Made by a program: the position numbers and the translations under genes. The notes beneath the pieces were generated by a model. It made no database searches and was not told where the DNA came from. It saw only the letters and a list, made by a program, of their open reading frames with translations. 41,445 bases of DNA from Arachnopeziza araneosa (taxonomy: Eukaryota > Ascomycota > Leotiomycetes > Helotiales > Arachnopezizaceae), in contig QYAI01000201.1 in assembly GCA_003988855.1 (NCBI GenBank), forward strand, positions 1 through 41,445. Reading direction: 5' to 3'. Of the stretch, positions 1-11,100 are shown in pieces (the stretch's first letter is position 1; each line of letters begins with the position of its first letter).

Positions 1-785
1 TAGACTGCTTAGAAGGAGCTTTTTGGCGCGCCATAGTGATGAAAACACTAGAGAATCAGTGCCTAATTAGGAAGTATCAACACTATGGATATGGGTGCTT
101 GATTGGGCGGCGTTGGGTGGAATGGGCAAAATTTAGTCAAAATGTTGTTGGTACTACTATATTTTGGTGTGTGTGGGAACAAGGCACCCCGGGGCGGTCA
201 AACTCGGCAAAAACATGGCGATTTCGAAGGTGGTTGTAAGCGAAACATGGGCTGGCGCTTAACAGGCAGAAGCAGTGGCAAGCTACTCAACGAGGGAGTA
301 CTGCTGCCTTCTTTGCAGGGTACGATTTATTTGAATTAATTTTGAGGCTGTGCACTTTCAGTCTCTCTGGCTCATTCTTGGTTGAGCTAGGTGATACCGC
401 GAAAGAATAATATTTTTCAGAAGCTTTTAACCAAAAGTTTTCGGATTCATGAATTCTTAAATTGAGCCACTTGTAACTACAAAATGGTCGTGAAGAAAAC
501 ATTGACTAGATTGCCCATATTGATTCTTGACGCTCTCAAATCCATTCTGTATGAAACTGAATAATGCTAAGCACGTGCATGACTGTCCTTCTCCTTGGAC
601 GAGAGGCTTAGCAAAGCATATTGCGAATAACCTGTCATTCATGATCCTTTTCATGCCATTTTGGTACCTCGAGATCTCTCCTTTGGGGGGTTTAGCACAA
701 TTCTCACGTGAGGGAAGAGGCGGGCAATAACCAAACGCAAGTGCTGTGTCCAAAGCTGCTAGTTTATGGAAATTCTAGACACATC
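1..785. other. intergenic, no gene recognised
   Basis: Short open frames occur on both strands but none has a recognisable domain, plausible splice partners or coding-like composition. The palindrome TCACGTGA lies at 704-711, just beyond the 3' end of the glutaredoxin gene. Confidence 0.5.
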
Positions 786-1776
786 CTACGCTGCCGTGGT
801 AGCTTCTTGAGAAGGAGCAATAGGAGTAGCCTTTACCACACTGTATGCCTTAAGAAATTTGGGATCATTGGAGAGTTCTTCCTTCACCTGAACAAACAGT
901 CAGCTGGATGCCAGATCTTCAAAACAGAGAACTGACAATGTCAAGGCCGCCAATCAACTCGCCTTCGACCCACAACTGAGGAAATGTTGGCCAGTCTGCA
1001 AATTCTTTCAAGCCTTGTCTCACTTCATCATCCGCAAGAATGTTGAAGAAACCATATTTGACAGAGCCCTCTCTTAACAATGCGACTAATTGTCTTGAGA
1101 ACCCGCATTGAGGAGCATTGGGAGTGCCTTTCATGAACAGCATGACCGGTGCAGCGGTTACCAAGGCCGAGAGTCTCTTGTGTAGATCCTCCTTGTGGTT
1201 GTTGACTTCCTTTGTTGTATGTTCTGGAGTTGTAGCTGGATCTTGGCCTGTTGAGGTGCTGGTGCTCAGATCTTTTGCCTTTGTCTCCAGGCTTTTCGTC
1301 ACTATAGTTTCGCCATTGCTTGTATCGGCCGGAGCGTTGATGTGCTTTTCGATTGCCGTTCGAACTTTGGTAGCGTCGCTTCCACTAACTTTTTGGAGAA
1401 CCGTGCCACCGCGTTGCAGCACGAGAAACGGAACTGCTGTGACACCGAAAGAGTCGCTTACGTCTATGATTTCTTCGGCATCCATAGACACCCATGAGGT
1501 AGATGGTGGTTCGGTGACAGGGTAGGTCTTCGCTAGCGTTTCTAACACAATGGTCATTTGTTTACACTTAAATAGTTAGTTTTCTGTTTGTAACGGTATA
1601 GTTGCTATTGAAAGCGTCCGCCACCACATAATAGTTTTGAATTAGATAGAAATCATATTGCGTACCGGAGCTGCCCATTCTGCCTTAAAGTAGATGATCT
1701 GGAGAGTTGTTGGTGGGGTTGAAGCATTGTAGGTTTCCCACTCTTCCTCTGACTTGATTTCGATGAGAGCCGACAT
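786..1776 (-). CDS. GRX4: monothiol glutaredoxin (CGFS type, Grx3/4-like)
   Basis: Predicted 280-residue protein from three exons: 1776-1666, 1566-937 and 887-786. Residues 1-110 form a thioredoxin-like domain whose active site is reduced to a single cysteine (W-A-A-P-C-K-Q, C38, encoded at the start of exon 2). A low-complexity linker follows, then a glutaredoxin domain with the C-G-F-S motif (C191) and the GGLDI glutathione-binding turn. This is the Grx3/Grx4/PICOT architecture, a family that binds Fe-S clusters with glutathione and signals iron status in cytosol and nucleus. The last exon is needed because frame 2 otherwise ends right after GGLDI; joining across a GTCAGT...TTCAG intron with a CTGAC branch site restores the usual V-K-E-E-L tail. 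The donor is slightly off consensus. The gene stands alone, divergent from the CYSTM gene. Confidence 0.92.
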
Positions 1777-3150
1777 CCTGAAGAGGCGTAATTATCTTTT
1801 GGTGGATGAAGCAACTTCTTGGAGTTCCTGGACAATCTGCGATGTTGTAAGTTTCTACTGTCTCTCTCCAACGACTATGACCGCGGGGCAGAAAAGCCGA
1901 AGTAGAATCGGGCTTTGAAGTTTCTTCGCAATGATAATCGGGGGTCAGTAGTTGCAGTTTGTTGAAAGCGAAACACGGAATTGTATGTTGTCTGCGAGGA
2001 GAAAAAATTGAGGCTGGTATTGCGTGCGTGGAAGGGTGTTGATTTCTAAACTTCCTTTCGTTATTTCGTTATCAGATCGCGCTTAAGTTACCTCCGACCA
2101 GGCTAGCAGATCGCGTCATGCTTCTATCACGTGCCAATGAAACTAATACAAGCCGACCTTGAATGGAGTTTTGATTTTGAAACTCCTGAGAAGTAGTGTA
2201 AATGGCATTGAAAAGGCTTTTACCTTCATGGCTCGTCGTCTCTACAACCATGTCTCTGCAAAGGAACTTGTGGGCAAAGATACCGTGCTAGTGCAATGTA
2301 TAATAATACGAGCCCATTGGAGAAGAAGTTCGTAGGGCCGATTTTATTTCCTCTTGTCCTCTATATGCTTCAGTTGTCGTCTCATTACATTTTTGATTGG
2401 CCCAGTCAACCACGTTTTGATGCAGCCAAGGGGAGACTGAATCTCATGACCATCTGCGCAATTGTTGCCGTTGATGCATCATTCTTCTGATGGTGGAGGA
2501 GAGAAGAAATGGAAAGAAGCGAAGCATGCAGCAAGTGGGCGAGCTCACAGGCCCAATAATGCAACTTCTCAGATCCTTGGAGCACCAGGATAGTCCCGAT
2601 GTTCATGAAACCATTACAAGGCGAGTGTGGCTGAGGAGCTGAGGAGGGGAAGCGAGGGGAGGTTGGGCCATGATTGCGCTGAATTTAGAAGGCTGTGCAC
2701 CCGCCACACCCACAGCCACTGAGAGGTGGTCTCCTCGGACAATCAAAATGGCAATGCTGAAATAATAATGGTGGCTCAAGGGGAAACTGTACCGTAGAAT
2801 CGTCCCCTGTGGACCGGATAGCGGATCTCCGCGTCATCTAGACCTCATCTATTGTGTTGTAGCGTAGCACTTGTTCGTTGGTGCGTTCGTAGTTTCCCGA
2901 ACTCTGCGTCTTAGCTTAAATTCTTGGCATGTCAGACCTCCCCCTTCAAAACCTCGCTCATTTCACCGTCAGATCGCAACTTTTCCTTGTTCTTACCTTC
3001 CAAGATCAACGCCTCCATTCAATAATATTTTGTCTCAAGACACCTACATACTGTCCCTATACGATATACGCTTTCAAGGCTAGGTACGCTCACGCAATTG
3101 ATTCCGCCGCTGAAATCAAACCCCAATTCTAATCGTAGCAGTTTGTCGTG
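1777..3150. other. divergent intergenic region, promoters of glutaredoxin and CYSTM genes
   Basis: About 1.4 kb between two divergently transcribed genes, with no convincing gene inside. A CACGTG E-box lies at about 2128-2133 and a purine-rich tract around 2629-2668. Presumably it holds both promoters and 5' leaders; no specific control site can be proven. Confidence 0.45.
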
Positions 3151-3647
3151 ATGTCTAACCAAGGATACTACAACCAAGGCCCGCCGCAAGGTTATCCACA
3201 ACAAGGATATGGACCCCAAAGCGGATATCCACAACAGCCTCAGCAGGTATGCGACTGAGTATTTCAAAAGATTGTCCTAGAAACTTGTGTTTAACAATTC
3301 GTTAGGCCTATGGCGGACAACCACAATACGGCGGACAACCACAATACGGCGGACAACCACAATACGGCGGATCTCCGCAACAAGTAAGAACATCATTTGA
3401 GGTCCAATCCTACGAATTGCGACTGATCAGGATTCAATAGATGCAATACCAACAAGTACCACAACGCCCAGCGAGATCAAGCGGTGGAGGGGGCGGTTGT
3501 TTGAGCGCCTGTCTTGCAGCATTGTGCTGTTGCTGCGTTGCTGAAGAAGGATGTGAGGCCTGCGCTGACTGTGCTGGTATGTCTTCTTTTCCTAAGCGCC
3601 CTCTCAATTGTTAACAAATCACAGATTGCGCCGAGGGATGCTGCTAA
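3151..3647 (+). CDS. small CYSTM-type cysteine-rich tail protein
   Basis: Four exons (3151-3246, 3306-3383, 3441-3576, 3625-3647) give a 110-residue protein. The first 70 residues are Q/P/G/Y-rich with repeated YGGQPQ units; a glycine run follows, then a C-terminal hydrophobic cysteine-dense segment with clusters such as C-C-C-C-V and E-A-C-A-D-C, ending in Cys-Cys. This is the layout of CYSTM proteins (yeast YDL012C/YBR016W type): tail-anchored, palmitoylated plasma-membrane proteins linked to stress tolerance. All introns are GT-AG (donors GTATGC, GTAAGA, GTATGT) and the final 23-base exon supplies the Cys-Cys end. The membrane location and stress role are family knowledge, not visible here. 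Confidence 0.85.
3312..3365 (+). repeat. 18-base perfect tandem repeat, three copies
   Basis: Three identical 18-base units (3312-3329, 3330-3347, 3348-3365) inside exon 2 of the CYSTM gene, followed by a partial fourth. Each encodes the hexapeptide GGQPQY, so copy-number change would keep the frame. Confidence 0.95.
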
Positions 3648-4833
3648 ATCCTTCACCGAAATCCTAAAGAACGCAATGATAGCTGATGAATATTGGTACG
3701 AGGAGGAAAGGATATTGGCTTTGATGAACTAGTTATGTGGATATAGGACTGCGAAACGGAGTATAACGGTTTGTGGCTTCATTGCTTCCAGTTTGACTAA
3801 GATACTCTGATTTCGCGATTGTCTATTTGGAAGTGAAGGCGAAGCAGCAACTAGTCTAATAACAATTCTTTAGGCCTGAGAGTCTTCCGCATGTTCTGAT
3901 TATTTTAATGTTTGCAGTTAAAGATTTTGCTTTCGATTTACCCTATGATGAAATTTATTATAATATTATTGAGTAAATCGCCCATTGCTCTAAAAAAAAT
4001 TTGGGACCAGATATCAGGGCAGAGAGGCATGTCTGCGGGTTCTATCACCAACGCCCTGGCAAATTGTTGCGAAAACCTAGGCCCATTATTCTACTTAGCC
4101 AGGACTAGTATTACTCCGTGAGGAAGGAGTCTCACAGTCCAAACCCGAGCAATTTCATCGAACTTATACATCTCCTCCATTTACCCACAAGTCTTTGTCA
4201 GGTACCAAAACCAGCGAAGAAAACTTCTCCTAGCCATTCAAACAGCTTACATACCTCAATCCGCACCACACCTCTCAGATTCGCACCTCTCACAACCCAA
4301 CCTGCTTCCATCGTTCTTCCCACTTACATTTCAAATCTCGTAGACCAATGCAATCCGGCCGTCTAGTAGCAAAAGACAAGTCCTAGTTGCCTAAACACAC
4401 AAACTACTCAGTCTTGTGGTTTTCATCCAGTATTTTCTGTACTCTAGTAGAGTGATATTGGAACGCTGTGTATTATAGTCTGCGTTGCCCTACATGGCAT
4501 AGAATTAAACAAGAGCAATCGAGATCATAGGAGAGAATGAGATGGAAGAAGTAGAGAGTAGATTATGTAAAATACTCACTTTAATTAAAAGCTTGAAGTG
4601 TTTCTTCCTGTAAGAAAAGTGTGGGAGATTTCATGCATAGCACCTCAAGGAAGAATGAACCTACACACTAGAATCATCAAAGAAACCTCTTCGGCTAAGA
4701 AAAGTCAAGTCAAGTCAACCTTATAACCCTCAAGAATTGGATAGTGATAAACGCGAAATTCGCTTTTTTTTCTCGTTATGTCGTTCCTCGCTACTATTCT
4801 ATGCTACGACTCATTCTTTCATCATCCCATCAT
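3648..4833. other. convergent intergenic region
   Basis: About 1.2 kb between the 3' ends of the CYSTM and Abp1 genes. It must hold both 3' UTRs and polyadenylation signals. The open frames here lack domains and splice partners; no RNA gene was recognised. Confidence 0.5.
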
Positions 4834-7477
4834 CTATTCATCAAGTTGTACATAGTTTGATGGGAAGAGGCCCGATTTTCCTTTGTAGTGACCGAACCAC
4901 CAGTCTTCGTCAGGAAATTCCTATATGAATTAGTATAGAGAAAACAAAATAAAAGAACGACGCATACCAAGCCAGTGATTTTAGAATTCTCGTCAAAACT
5001 CAGTTCGTTATCCTCTGCAGCCTCATAATCGTAGATTGCGGTTGCTATCGGTCCTGCTGGAGCCGCTTCTTCAGCTGCGGGCGCTGCAGGGGCAGCAGCA
5101 GCGGTAGGTCTCGGTGCTGGAGGAGGAGTCGATCCAGCATCTTCTTCATCTTCAACAAGTTCCACGTAATTGCTAGGGAACAAGCCGCTCTCGCCCTTAG
5201 TATTAGTACCCATCCACCAATCTTCATCTACCATCTCAATATTAGTGACGAACTCGCCCTCAATAAGCTCGAGCTCATTGTCTTCAGCCTTCTCGTAATC
5301 GTACTGTACCAGAGCACGCTTGCCGCCGCTATTGTTGGTTGTAGTTGTGGGTGCAGAGGCACCAAATGATGTAGCCGCTACGGCTGCTCCTGCGCCTCGA
5401 GCGGGATCGTGACCAATAGGTTCTTCAGTAAGTTCTTCTTCATCAGGGACCGGGCGAGTTGGAAAAGTTGGTGGAGGATGCAACTCTGCTGGGGCTTCCA
5501 TCTCGGGTTCCCTTGATCGAGCCACGGGCAACGCGATTCGAACTGGAGAAGGCTCTCGCTCTGGTTCTGGAGATGGGGTACGTTGAAAACGAGGTGGTGG
5601 TGGAATTTTAGGTCCAGGTTGATCTTCTTCATCTTCTTCTGGACGAGGACGTGTGGGCAGACCAGGCACGGCGATCCCACCAGTAGGTCTGGTTGACGCA
5701 TTTATTGGAGGAGGTGGTGGAGTTGATTCTCCTGTTGTAGCTCGTGGAATTGTTGGTGCTCCCATGGGAGCCCCGCCTTTAAAACGATCTCTTAATGCAC
5801 CAATACCACCAGCTGGCGATTGAGGTGGCTCCTGTTCCTGCTCAACCTCGCCTGTACGCTGCTGACCGATGCTGCTAGTCGCAGAACGACCTGTAACATT
5901 AGTAGCAACAGGAGCCCACGATTTACCACTATAGCCACTCTTCCACTCTCCGCCTCCACTCTTTTGGCTTACAATTGGCGGACTTGGAAGCGAGGCTCCT
6001 GATCCACTGACACCTCTCTCTCGTGCCTTTTTCTCTGCCCAGATTTGTGCTGGCGTTTTCCCTCCTTCATCTGCAAAAGTTTTGCTTGCGGCACCTACAA
6101 GAGGTGCAGTAGTTGAAGGAGCAGATTGAAGTCCAAAGGCGCCGGGAGTGGGCGCTTTAGTACCGGCAAAGTTTGATGCATTTGATCCAAATCTATTGGT
6201 AACCTTAGGTTTAGGCAAACTCGTAAGTCGCTCGGATTGTGAGAAGGCGCTAGACCTGTCTGCGAGGGACTTGGGTTCGTCACTAGTGTTGCTTGTTACA
6301 GACGCGCCTGTTGCAGCTGGTGAAAGTCGCGGACCATCATCTGTTGGTTTCTGTGCTCTAGCCCTGATTGCTGCAATATCAACCTTCCCTACAGGTTCAT
6401 ATGCACCCTTCACAATTGTGGGTCTGTCATCCTGAACCTTCTGTGCTTGAGCACGAATAGCAGCAATATCTACCTTTCCGACCGGCTGGTAACCTCCTCT
6501 AACAACCTCACTAGGATTTGCACCGCTATTTGCTCCATTATTGAACCTTGATGGCTCTGGCTTTTGTTTAGTCAGTTCGGCCATGTTGACTTTTGTTGGC
6601 TTGTACGCTGGCGCAACTTTCTCAAGCTGTGATCTTGTCACTTGAGGCGCATCAGCACCCCAACCGTCTTCATCTACATTCCCAGAACTGTAACCAGGCT
6701 TCGGCCGCGAGCTCGCTAATGGGTTGAATGCGCTCGCTCCACTCGATCTTGTAGGGTTAAAGGCGGGCTTCGATGCTATGGGAGGTGGAGGCCCGGTGGA
6801 AGATAGAGGCGGGGCACTACCTGCTGAGTATTTCGCTCCAGAAGCATCTGCCACTTTTTTGACAATGCCTTCCGGGGTAAGGTCTCGATCCGATCGAGCT
6901 GTGACTTGAACATGGTAACCCTAGTTTATTAGTATGCATAATTAGGGATTTGGAGTGAGAAAGAGCTAACGTGCAAAATCTTTGAGACAGCAGCCAGGTG
7001 ACTTGTGAAGTATCCTTTTGTTCTCTCAGGGACACCTTCCCCGCACTGCCAAAATTTGTCAGTCCTAGATCCGAATACCATGGCCTTATGGTACGCACCC
7101 ATCCAATTAGGACATATTTAGGAAGGGTCGTATTGGGATCCTTAACTTTGACGAATGCAAATTGAACTCGTCCTTCTGAGAAGTCTTCGATCAAGTCAAT
7201 AAGCTCTCCCTCTAAAGTTTCACATTAGCAATGATAACGTGGGAAACTGTTCTAAAAAAGACTTTATACCTCCTATGCTTTGGACTTTCAGCACACTCTC
7301 CTTCCCTCCGCTGTCTTGCTGGAACGCATTCACTAGCGGGGCAGAGACCGAGAACAGAGCCCACTGTCCATAGGTTGGAGAGCTCGCCGCCCGTCCGGTA
7401 GGAGCTGGGCCACTTACCACTCCTTGGTAAGACGATTTAATGGAAGGTCCATTGGTCGAAGTATTCAAGGACGCCAT
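4834..7477 (-). CDS. ABP1: actin-binding protein Abp1 (ADF-H plus two SH3 domains)
   Basis: Five exons (7477-7270, 7211-7099, 7045-6971, 6920-4968, 4920-4834) give an 811-residue protein. Residues about 5-155 form an ADF-homology domain (E-G-E-L-I-D-L-I, Y-V-L-I-G-W, K-G-Y-F-T-S-H). A long disordered proline/alanine-rich middle carries two copies of a PVGKVDIAAIRA motif and acidic/PxxP stretches. The first SH3 domain lies at about 668-725 (ALVQYDYE, DEDWW, G-L-F-P-S-N-Y-V) and a second at about 757-811 with the same hallmarks. Abp1 binds actin filaments and activates Arp2/3 at endocytic patches, its SH3 domains recruiting kinases and inositol phosphatases. Exon 5 completes the second SH3 domain; without it the frame runs into intron sequence. 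It is divergent from the F-box gene. Confidence 0.95.
6343..6505 (-). repeat. duplicated PVGKVDIAAIRA segment in Abp1
   Basis: Two consecutive segments of about 28 residues in the Abp1 linker share G-x-Y-x-P-V-G-K-V-D-I-A-A-I-R-A-x-A-Q-K. The DNA copies have diverged at synonymous sites, so the duplication is old or the motif is under selection. Confidence 0.8.
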
Positions 7478-8113
7478 ATTGAGGCCAGTTTTGCTAAGGA
7501 AGAGAGAGAAGAAGGCAGCCCGCAGTTGTGTTTGATCACACTGAAATTGATTCGCGTTGCCGCCTTGTCACTGATCAGCTTCCGTCATCTGGGCGCTGGC
7601 CACCCAAGTCTCACCTCGCTTATATGACCATGTGTAGTTAGTCTTAAGCCTTGTGATCCCGAGAAGTGAGAGCCAATTGAATTTTCAGGGCGACTCTCCC
7701 TCACCACGCGCACGAAAACGCCCCAAAGAAAGGACATAAGTTTAGCAATACGCCCCCTCGAGGCCTCTTGATCCTGAAGGCCTCTTTTACTTGCCCTCAT
7801 CATTATCATTATAAATACATCGCCCCGCCCTACCGACCTTTTATCTTTGCTTCCCTCTGGTTGCGATCGCGCAGCTTTCTGTCGCTTGCTGCATCATTCA
7901 TGACGCAGTCTTTTTTTCCTCCGCAGCTGTATATTGGTCTTTGTGCCACTTTGATACGTGCAATATTATCTCCCCTTGGTTCATTGTATTTTGGTCAACG
8001 ATCTTTATACGATTGACTCTTTCTGCTTTCCTCTTCCGCTATCTTCTTTTCTTACTTGAGTGGAGGAGCTTGATTTAGCCTTTTCCCTCGGCGCATGTTA
8101 CGCTCGAGGTATC
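7478..8113. promoter_or_regulatory. divergent promoter region, ABP1 / F-box gene
   Basis: 636 bases between two divergent start codons. A TATAAATA sequence is at 7810-7817 on the F-box side, followed by a pyrimidine-rich stretch (about 7840-8060) typical of fungal 5' leaders. Transcription starts are not determinable. Confidence 0.4.
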
Positions 8114-11100
8114 ATGGAATCGCGAGCCAGCGACGTGGACTCGGATGGCACAGACTCATTATATGCAGACTCGTCTCCAGCTCGGAATCCGCTTAATGGC
8201 AACGAGCCTCAGCGTCCATCCATAAATGATCCCACGATCGACAATGACGGCTCTGAATCAGATATATCGATGTCTGCCGACTCGGACGATGAGAATGAAA
8301 GTCTGGATACCTCCACCATCCGGGTGAAAAATATTGGGTCGTATTCCGAACCATCTGCAATTACACAGCCAGAACCTCTAGCGGAATCTTCTAAAAAGCG
8401 GAAATACGATTTCACAGACCAGTTGGATGGAAAAGATACAAATAGACCTCCTCAAGAAGATAGGAAGCGCCTGAAGCCGGATAAAGGCCTTGGTATCCAT
8501 CAGAAACCTAATGGACAGTTCCCAAAGGACAAATCTCTTTTACCTCCTGAAATATGGCACCGTATATTTACGTTCTGCTCCCCTAGAACTTTGGGTTCTT
8601 TGCTACAAGTCAATAAAGCCTTCAAAACTTATCTAGATGCATCGGCCGCTGGCCAAGTTGGAGATTCTCTTCCACAGTCTGCGGCCCATATACTTCTTCC
8701 GGATAACATTTGGAAATCCTCTAGACGGCTTATTGATTTGCCAGCGATGCCTAGTCCACTTTCTGGCAAGTCGGAGTTAGAGATGTGGAAACTTTCCTGT
8801 GGGTCTTTTTGTCAATTTTGCAACAAAAGGGAGGAAATAAACTCTACTATCCCCATAGACCAGTGGCATTCCGGCCCAGGTGAGAATGGAGTTTCTCCCG
8901 TTTGGGCTTTCGGTATTCGCAGTTGCGGAACTTGTCTACAAAGCCATTCTACAAAGGTATACTCTTTTCCACTTCTCTCCCAGATTTCAACTAATATAGC
9001 AAAGGAAATTGATCTACTATTATCTTCAACCATCCCTTCTCGTCTCATGGCCGCTCTGCCTTTCGTGTTCGTCACGAATGAGCTTCATTTAATTTCGGCA
9101 AGTGCTCTTCAGATGGGGCAGCAACCGCCTAATATTCAAATCACCAAATTCTATTCAAATGAACAAATCCAAGATATCAAGCAAGAATTCGACGATGTCA
9201 AAGCTATGGGAACTGCAACAGCAGAAGAATGGTTGAAAGGATTAGACGGTAGAGGCAAAGAGCGCCGCAATGATGCTGCGCGCTGGGAGCGATGGGAATC
9301 AAGCGGTGGCCTAGGACGAATGCGTTCATCGGACGTTGTAGTCTCCACAAACCAAGTTACACTTGCAGCAAATGGAATCTCCGTTGCGATTTCTACAACA
9401 AATGGAGCCGTGCCTAGCTATCCCATTCCAAACCTTCCACAGCTACAACATCTGGCAGCTGTGCTGAAAGCTAAGCAAATTGCAAACCAACCTCTACCTA
9501 ATCAAAGTACTACCAGTAAGTAGCGATACCTATCTATGTGGCTACACACTCGTCCGTGTAGAACATGCTGATTATCTTTTCTCTCATAGTCAATCCACCT
9601 CCTCGTTTTGATTCGCCAGCTAAGATTGGTTTTACCCTTCTCCCACCTCGTCCGCAAGCACAACCGAAACATGAGAGAACGAAAGAAGAAGTTGCTGAGT
9701 TGAAAGCCGTTCGACGGACGGAAATTGAGAAGCGGTGCCTTCAACTTGAACCACCCATAATAGCAGGAGTCCTCGCACACATGGCATCGTTCCAAGCTGC
9801 CATGCAAATAATCCAACCACTGACTGACAGCGCTTGGGAAGTCTTGAAGCCGAGACTACTCTCGCAACGCGAAGAAGCAGAACAAAGAGAAAATGATCGT
9901 CTCGCTCAGACCCGAGTGGTTCAAGAGCGATTTGACCAGTTACGTTACCAAGACATGCAAATAAAGTCTGATCCTAAAGTCCTTGATGAAAGCCAATGGG
10001 ATGATCTACAAGCACCCTTACGTGCTCGGATTGGTGGGTATGCTGAAGAAATAATTCGTGATGGATGGAACGGCGGTGAAAAGGTCAACTACGATAATTC
10101 CCCACGCTTTGCCGCCGAGGTCTTGATATATGTCCGGAAGAGATTCTATGCAGAGGTTGCCAAAGATGAAGCCGCAGTTCGCGCAACCGGAAGAGAACCT
10201 GACTCGGATCCACCAGACGGCCCATACAGCCGGAAACTGATTTTAGAGAATATGAAATGGGTTTTTGACACCAAGGTAAAGACACATACGGAGACCTTTC
10301 GCAAGGAACTTTTTATATGCAGCGCTTGCGAATATGCCAATAAGTATTACGGATTTGAGGGTGTTATCCAACACTATGCGGCCAAGCACACCAGTGCCCT
10401 CAGTATGGGAAGTATCGTTGTTCATTGGAAATCTGAATGGCCAGAATATCCACCCTTCAACCCGGATCCCTCTTCTGTTCCTATTGATGCTTTCTATCCT
10501 GCTGCACCCGGTACCAACACTCCTTATTCCGGTGCTGGCCCTTCTGCACAACAGAATTATGGCTATGGTGGGTTTCAACAAATTCCCGTTTCAGGTCCTA
10601 TGCATGCTCCACCACAACAACATGGATATCAACAAAGTCCAGGCCCTTATTTTGGCCATCCTCAATTTGGTGAGCAGTATTCTGGACCTCAAAATGGGCC
10701 ATACGCACCGCCGCCAAGTTACCCAGATAACTCTCAGGGATACCAAGCAAACCAATACTCCACAGCTCCTTCGGGAGTTTCTACTTATATTGACCCATCT
10801 CAAGGTTACCCACAGCAGGGCTTTAATGGCCAGTATCAAGCACCAACGCCAGCACCCTACTCGCAGTCTCATCCGATCACCTCGTACCCCACGGCCGTTC
10901 CTAACCCCTCAAGCCAGCAGGCAACCTATGCCCCTGTCGGAACTCGGTATGGGTCATCCTACAATCAATCTCAAAATTATCAAGCTGGTAATCCCTCCCA
11001 GGCACCACCGAGGACTGAAGAATACATGGCTCAGCTCCAGCACGTGGCTCGCAATGCTCGCGACACCTGGAACTCTATTGGTAATGTGAAAGAGGTTCCT

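Noticed and set aside
1118..1525. 135-codon plus-strand frame
   Set aside because: Antisense shadow of glutaredoxin exon 2.
4118..4366. 82-codon plus-strand frame in intergenic DNA
   Set aside because: No domain, no splice partners, biased composition; likely chance.
10334..11089. 251-codon plus-strand frame
   Set aside because: Overlaps the F-box protein exon in another frame; composition is a shadow of the Q/Y/P-rich stretch.
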